The notes under the pieces: generated by a model
Seen by the model: only the letters and a program-made list of their open reading frames with translations
Database searches by the model: none
What the model was told of the DNA's origin: nothing
Source of the DNA: UBA2283 sp041658955
Lineage (GTDB): Bacteria; Patescibacteriota; Microgenomatia; UBA12405
Length of the DNA stretch: 6,160 nucleotides
Direction: 5' to 3'
Assembly: GCA_041658955.1 (NCBI GenBank)
Contig: JBAZZE010000034.1
Coordinates: 1 to 6,160, forward strand
Part shown: positions 5,120 through 6,160 of the stretch, one piece after another
Numbering within the stretch: position 1 is the first letter of the stretch
Layout: every line of letters begins with the position of its first letter
Position numbers and translations under genes: made by a program

Positions 5120-5185
5120 AAATTTGTTTTTCGGACTCCCCTCAACCACTTTTATAGAGTATGTGTGAAAGTAATACCTATAAAT

Positions 5186-5207
5186 AGGCATAATATGTAT
5201 ATGACCT
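5186..5207. other. Candidate dif-like Xer recombination site
   Basis: The stretch AGGCATAATATGTATATGAC followed by CT is AT-rich, with inverted arms CATA (5189-5192) and TATG (5200-5203) around a 7-bp centre. Read on the minus strand it contains CATATACATATTATG, similar with one gap to the CATAATGTATATTATG core of E. coli dif. It lies 54 bp before the xer gene, as in single-recombinase Xer/dif systems where the site neighbours the gene. The match is imperfect, and the CATAAT could instead be a -10 box for the recombinase gene. Confidence 0.2.
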
Positions 5208-5260
5208 CACCAAAGGCCCTAGAAATGACGAAATGATACATGGGGGTGTTAAGATAGACT

Positions 5261-6160
5261 ATGACATCTGATTTGGCAGCCTTGACCGTTAACTTTTTGG
5301 AATATTTAGAGGTGGAAAGAAACTGCTCTCGCCTTACCATTAGAAACTATAGTCATTATCTTAATGTCCTTATCCAATACTTACATGAAGAATTAAAAAT
5401 GACGTCCCCAACTATTGAGGATTTGGACTTTGAAGTGATTCGTAAATTTAGAGTTTACTTAAGTCGTAGTCCGGGTACAGCTGGGGCTGATATGAAATCG
5501 GTCACCCAGGGCTACTATGTAATTGCTCTAAGGTCTTTTCTAAAATGGTGTGTAAAACATGACATAAAGTGTCTGGCACCGGAAAAACTAGAGGTCCCAA
5601 AAAACAATGATCACTCACTAAAGTTTCTGGACGATGAACAGATGACTAGGCTCTTAAACCAACCTTTGCCGTCGTCAAAAAATGGGTTGAGAGATAGGGC
5701 AATATTGGAACTTTTGTTCTCAACTGGACTGCGGGTGTCGGAGCTTGTGGGATTGGGCAGAGATCAGGTTAACTTACAGACGAGAGAGTTTGGAGTAATT
5801 GGTAAGGGTGGTAAATCTCGAGTCGTGTTTGTGAGTAAGTCAGCGGCGATCCATGTTGAAAAATATCTAAAATCGAGAATGGATAAAATGAAGCCGTTGT
5901 TTATTCGGACTGGTGGTAAAAACTCGATAACCGATGGTGATGACAAAATGAGACTTTCGGCTCGGTCGGTACAAAGGATGGTGAAGCATTATGTACGGGC
6001 AGCTAGACTCCCGGTGGCGGCAACTCCACATACTTTAAGACACTCGATGGCGACTGACCTACTAAGGGCTGGGGCTGACTTGCGGTCAGTCCAAGAACTC
6101 CTGGGCCATAAAAATATTGCTACGACTCAAGTCTACACTCATGTAACTGATGCCCGACTT
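5261..6160 (+). CDS. XerC/XerD-type tyrosine recombinase (3' end outside window)
   Basis: Three hundred codons are open to the window edge; about ten residues are probably missing. Residues 5-110 form the N-terminal SAM-like core-binding domain (NFLEYLEVERNCSRLTIRNY at 11-30), and 120-300 the catalytic domain. All six catalytic positions are present with XerD-like spacing: R158 (STGLRVSEL), K182 (GKGGKSR), H257 and R260 (HTLRH), H283 (LGHKN) and the nucleophile Y292 (VYTH). Xer proteins resolve chromosome dimers at dif by strand exchange through a 3'-phosphotyrosine bond; related integrases move elements. Overall length and motifs fit a housekeeping Xer. There is a slightly long insertion around 217-230 (TGGKNSITDGDDKM). 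An in-frame TAG at 5255-5257 makes ATG 5261 the first possible start; ribosome-binding signal is weak (GGGGGTG, 5242-5248). It stands alone after the structured region, so it likely has its own promoter there. Confidence 0.93.
   Translation, partial: MTSDLAALTVNFLEYLEVERNCSRLTIRNYSHYLNVLIQYLHEELKMTSPTIEDLDFEVIRKFRVYLSRSPGTAGADMKSVTQGYYVIALRSFLKWCVKHDIKCLAPEKLEVPKNNDHSLKFLDDEQMTRLLNQPLPSSKNGLRDRAILELLFSTGLRVSELVGLGRDQVNLQTREFGVIGKGGKSRVVFVSKSAAIHVEKYLKSRMDKMKPLFIRTGGKNSITDGDDKMRLSARSVQRMVKHYVRAARLPVAATPHTLRHSMATDLLRAGADLRSVQELLGHKNIATTQVYTHVTDARL

Larger units (their letters stand above)
4496..5150 (+). ncRNA. Putative large structured RNA, family not recognised
   Basis: The two ends are complementary. 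AGTGG (4496-4500) pairs with CCACT (5146-5150). GGGAGT (4501-4506) pairs with ACTCCC (5135-5140), leaving a 5-nt bulge. Further in, TTGAACCTAA (4549-4558) can pair with TTAGGTTCAA (5112-5121). These three helices are nested and would close a domain of about 650 nt. Inside are hairpins at 4549-4590, 4606-4632, 4669-4752, 4765-4799, 4890-4920 and 4922-4961. I looked for tmRNA ends, the RNase P P4 core, the SRP GGUCAGG...GGAAGG-type loop and a 6S-like central bubble, and found none. Strand is assumed from neighbouring genes. The 3' end is uncertain: a T-rich run at 5000-5014 is an alternative end. Being a real RNA is inference from structure only. Confidence 0.35.
4487..5260 (+). other. Gene-free intergenic region of 774 bp
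   Basis: No credible open reading frame exists in any frame here; stops are dense and no protein motif is seen. The content is a series of inverted repeats (listed separately), an imperfect tandem duplication at 4665-4742, a T-rich then A-rich tract at 4981-5040, and a dif-like imperfect palindrome just upstream of the recombinase gene. The plus strand stays G-rich up to about 4980, then becomes roughly balanced for G and C until within the recombinase gene. Confidence 0.85.

Noticed and set aside
4496..5150. tmRNA, RNase P RNA, SRP RNA or 6S RNA in the non-coding region.
   Set aside because: The conserved ends and cores of these RNAs (tRNA-like tmRNA ends, RNase P P4 GAAAGTCCGG-type core, SRP apical loops, 6S central bubble) are not found on the plus strand, and nothing similar stood out on the minus strand.
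5161..5187. Short peptide frame ATG TGT GAA ... TAG upstream of xer as a leader peptide.
   Set aside because: It has only eight codons, no ribosome-binding site, no codon bias of an attenuator, and no terminator/antiterminator pair after it.
4758..5281. An 11-bp direct repeat ATTTGGCAGCC at 4758-4768 and 5271-5281, and a 9-bp repeat GTGGGGGAG at 4497-4505 and 4972-4980, as possible target-site duplications.
   Set aside because: Repeats of this length are expected by chance in about 6 kb. One copy of the first lies inside the xer coding sequence, and no transposase or terminal repeats match these boundaries.
5261..6160. Integron integrase or phage integrase with attC-like sites upstream.
   Set aside because: The recombinase has XerC/D motif spacing, I see no integron-specific insertion, and there are no cassette genes. 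The upstream repeats do not form an array of attC-like units.

Overview
The window looks like a chromosomal segment of a low-GC bacterium, most likely a Candidate Phyla Radiation (Patescibacteria) lineage of the Microgenomates type. This is inferred from several traits: short head-to-tail genes that overlap by a few bases to a few tens of bases, frequent GTG starts, few Shine-Dalgarno sequences, a tRNA without an encoded CCA end, and reduced, divergent versions of Lgt, LspA and LCP-like proteins. TGA is used as a stop codon (end of the DksA-like gene) and Trp is encoded by TGG, so the TGA-recoded Gracilibacteria/Absconditabacteria group is unlikely.

Layout: a tRNA-Leu(CAA) lies on the minus strand at the left edge. 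A 42-bp divergent promoter region separates it from a run of overlapping plus-strand genes: an Lgt-like membrane protein, a DksA/TraR zinc-finger protein, a miniature LspA-like protein, an RluA-family pseudouridine synthase and a membrane-anchored protein with a LytR_C-type domain. After a 26-bp AT-rich gap come yebC (GTG start) and an overlapping polytopic membrane protein of unknown function. A gene-free stretch of about 770 bp follows (4487-5260), rich in inverted repeats. Then comes a XerC/XerD-type tyrosine recombinase with all catalytic residues visible; the window ends before its stop codon.

How the genes fit together: the Lgt-like and LspA-like genes look like remnants or reduced forms of the lipoprotein-maturation pair. 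They flank a DksA-like regulator and are co-transcribed with an RNA-modification enzyme and a cell-envelope protein. The second cluster couples the translation factor YebC/TACO1 to an unknown membrane protein. Nearly every junction in the two clusters overlaps, which suggests translational coupling.

The most interesting part is the 4487-5260 gap. It holds at least seven inverted repeats, an imperfect tandem duplication, and end-to-end complementarity that could close the whole stretch into one folded RNA of about 650 nt. I do not recognise it as tmRNA, RNase P RNA, SRP RNA or 6S RNA. It could be an undescribed large structured RNA, or a recombination/regulatory region belonging to the xer gene. 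The structure is read by eye only and has not been tested by folding or covariation.
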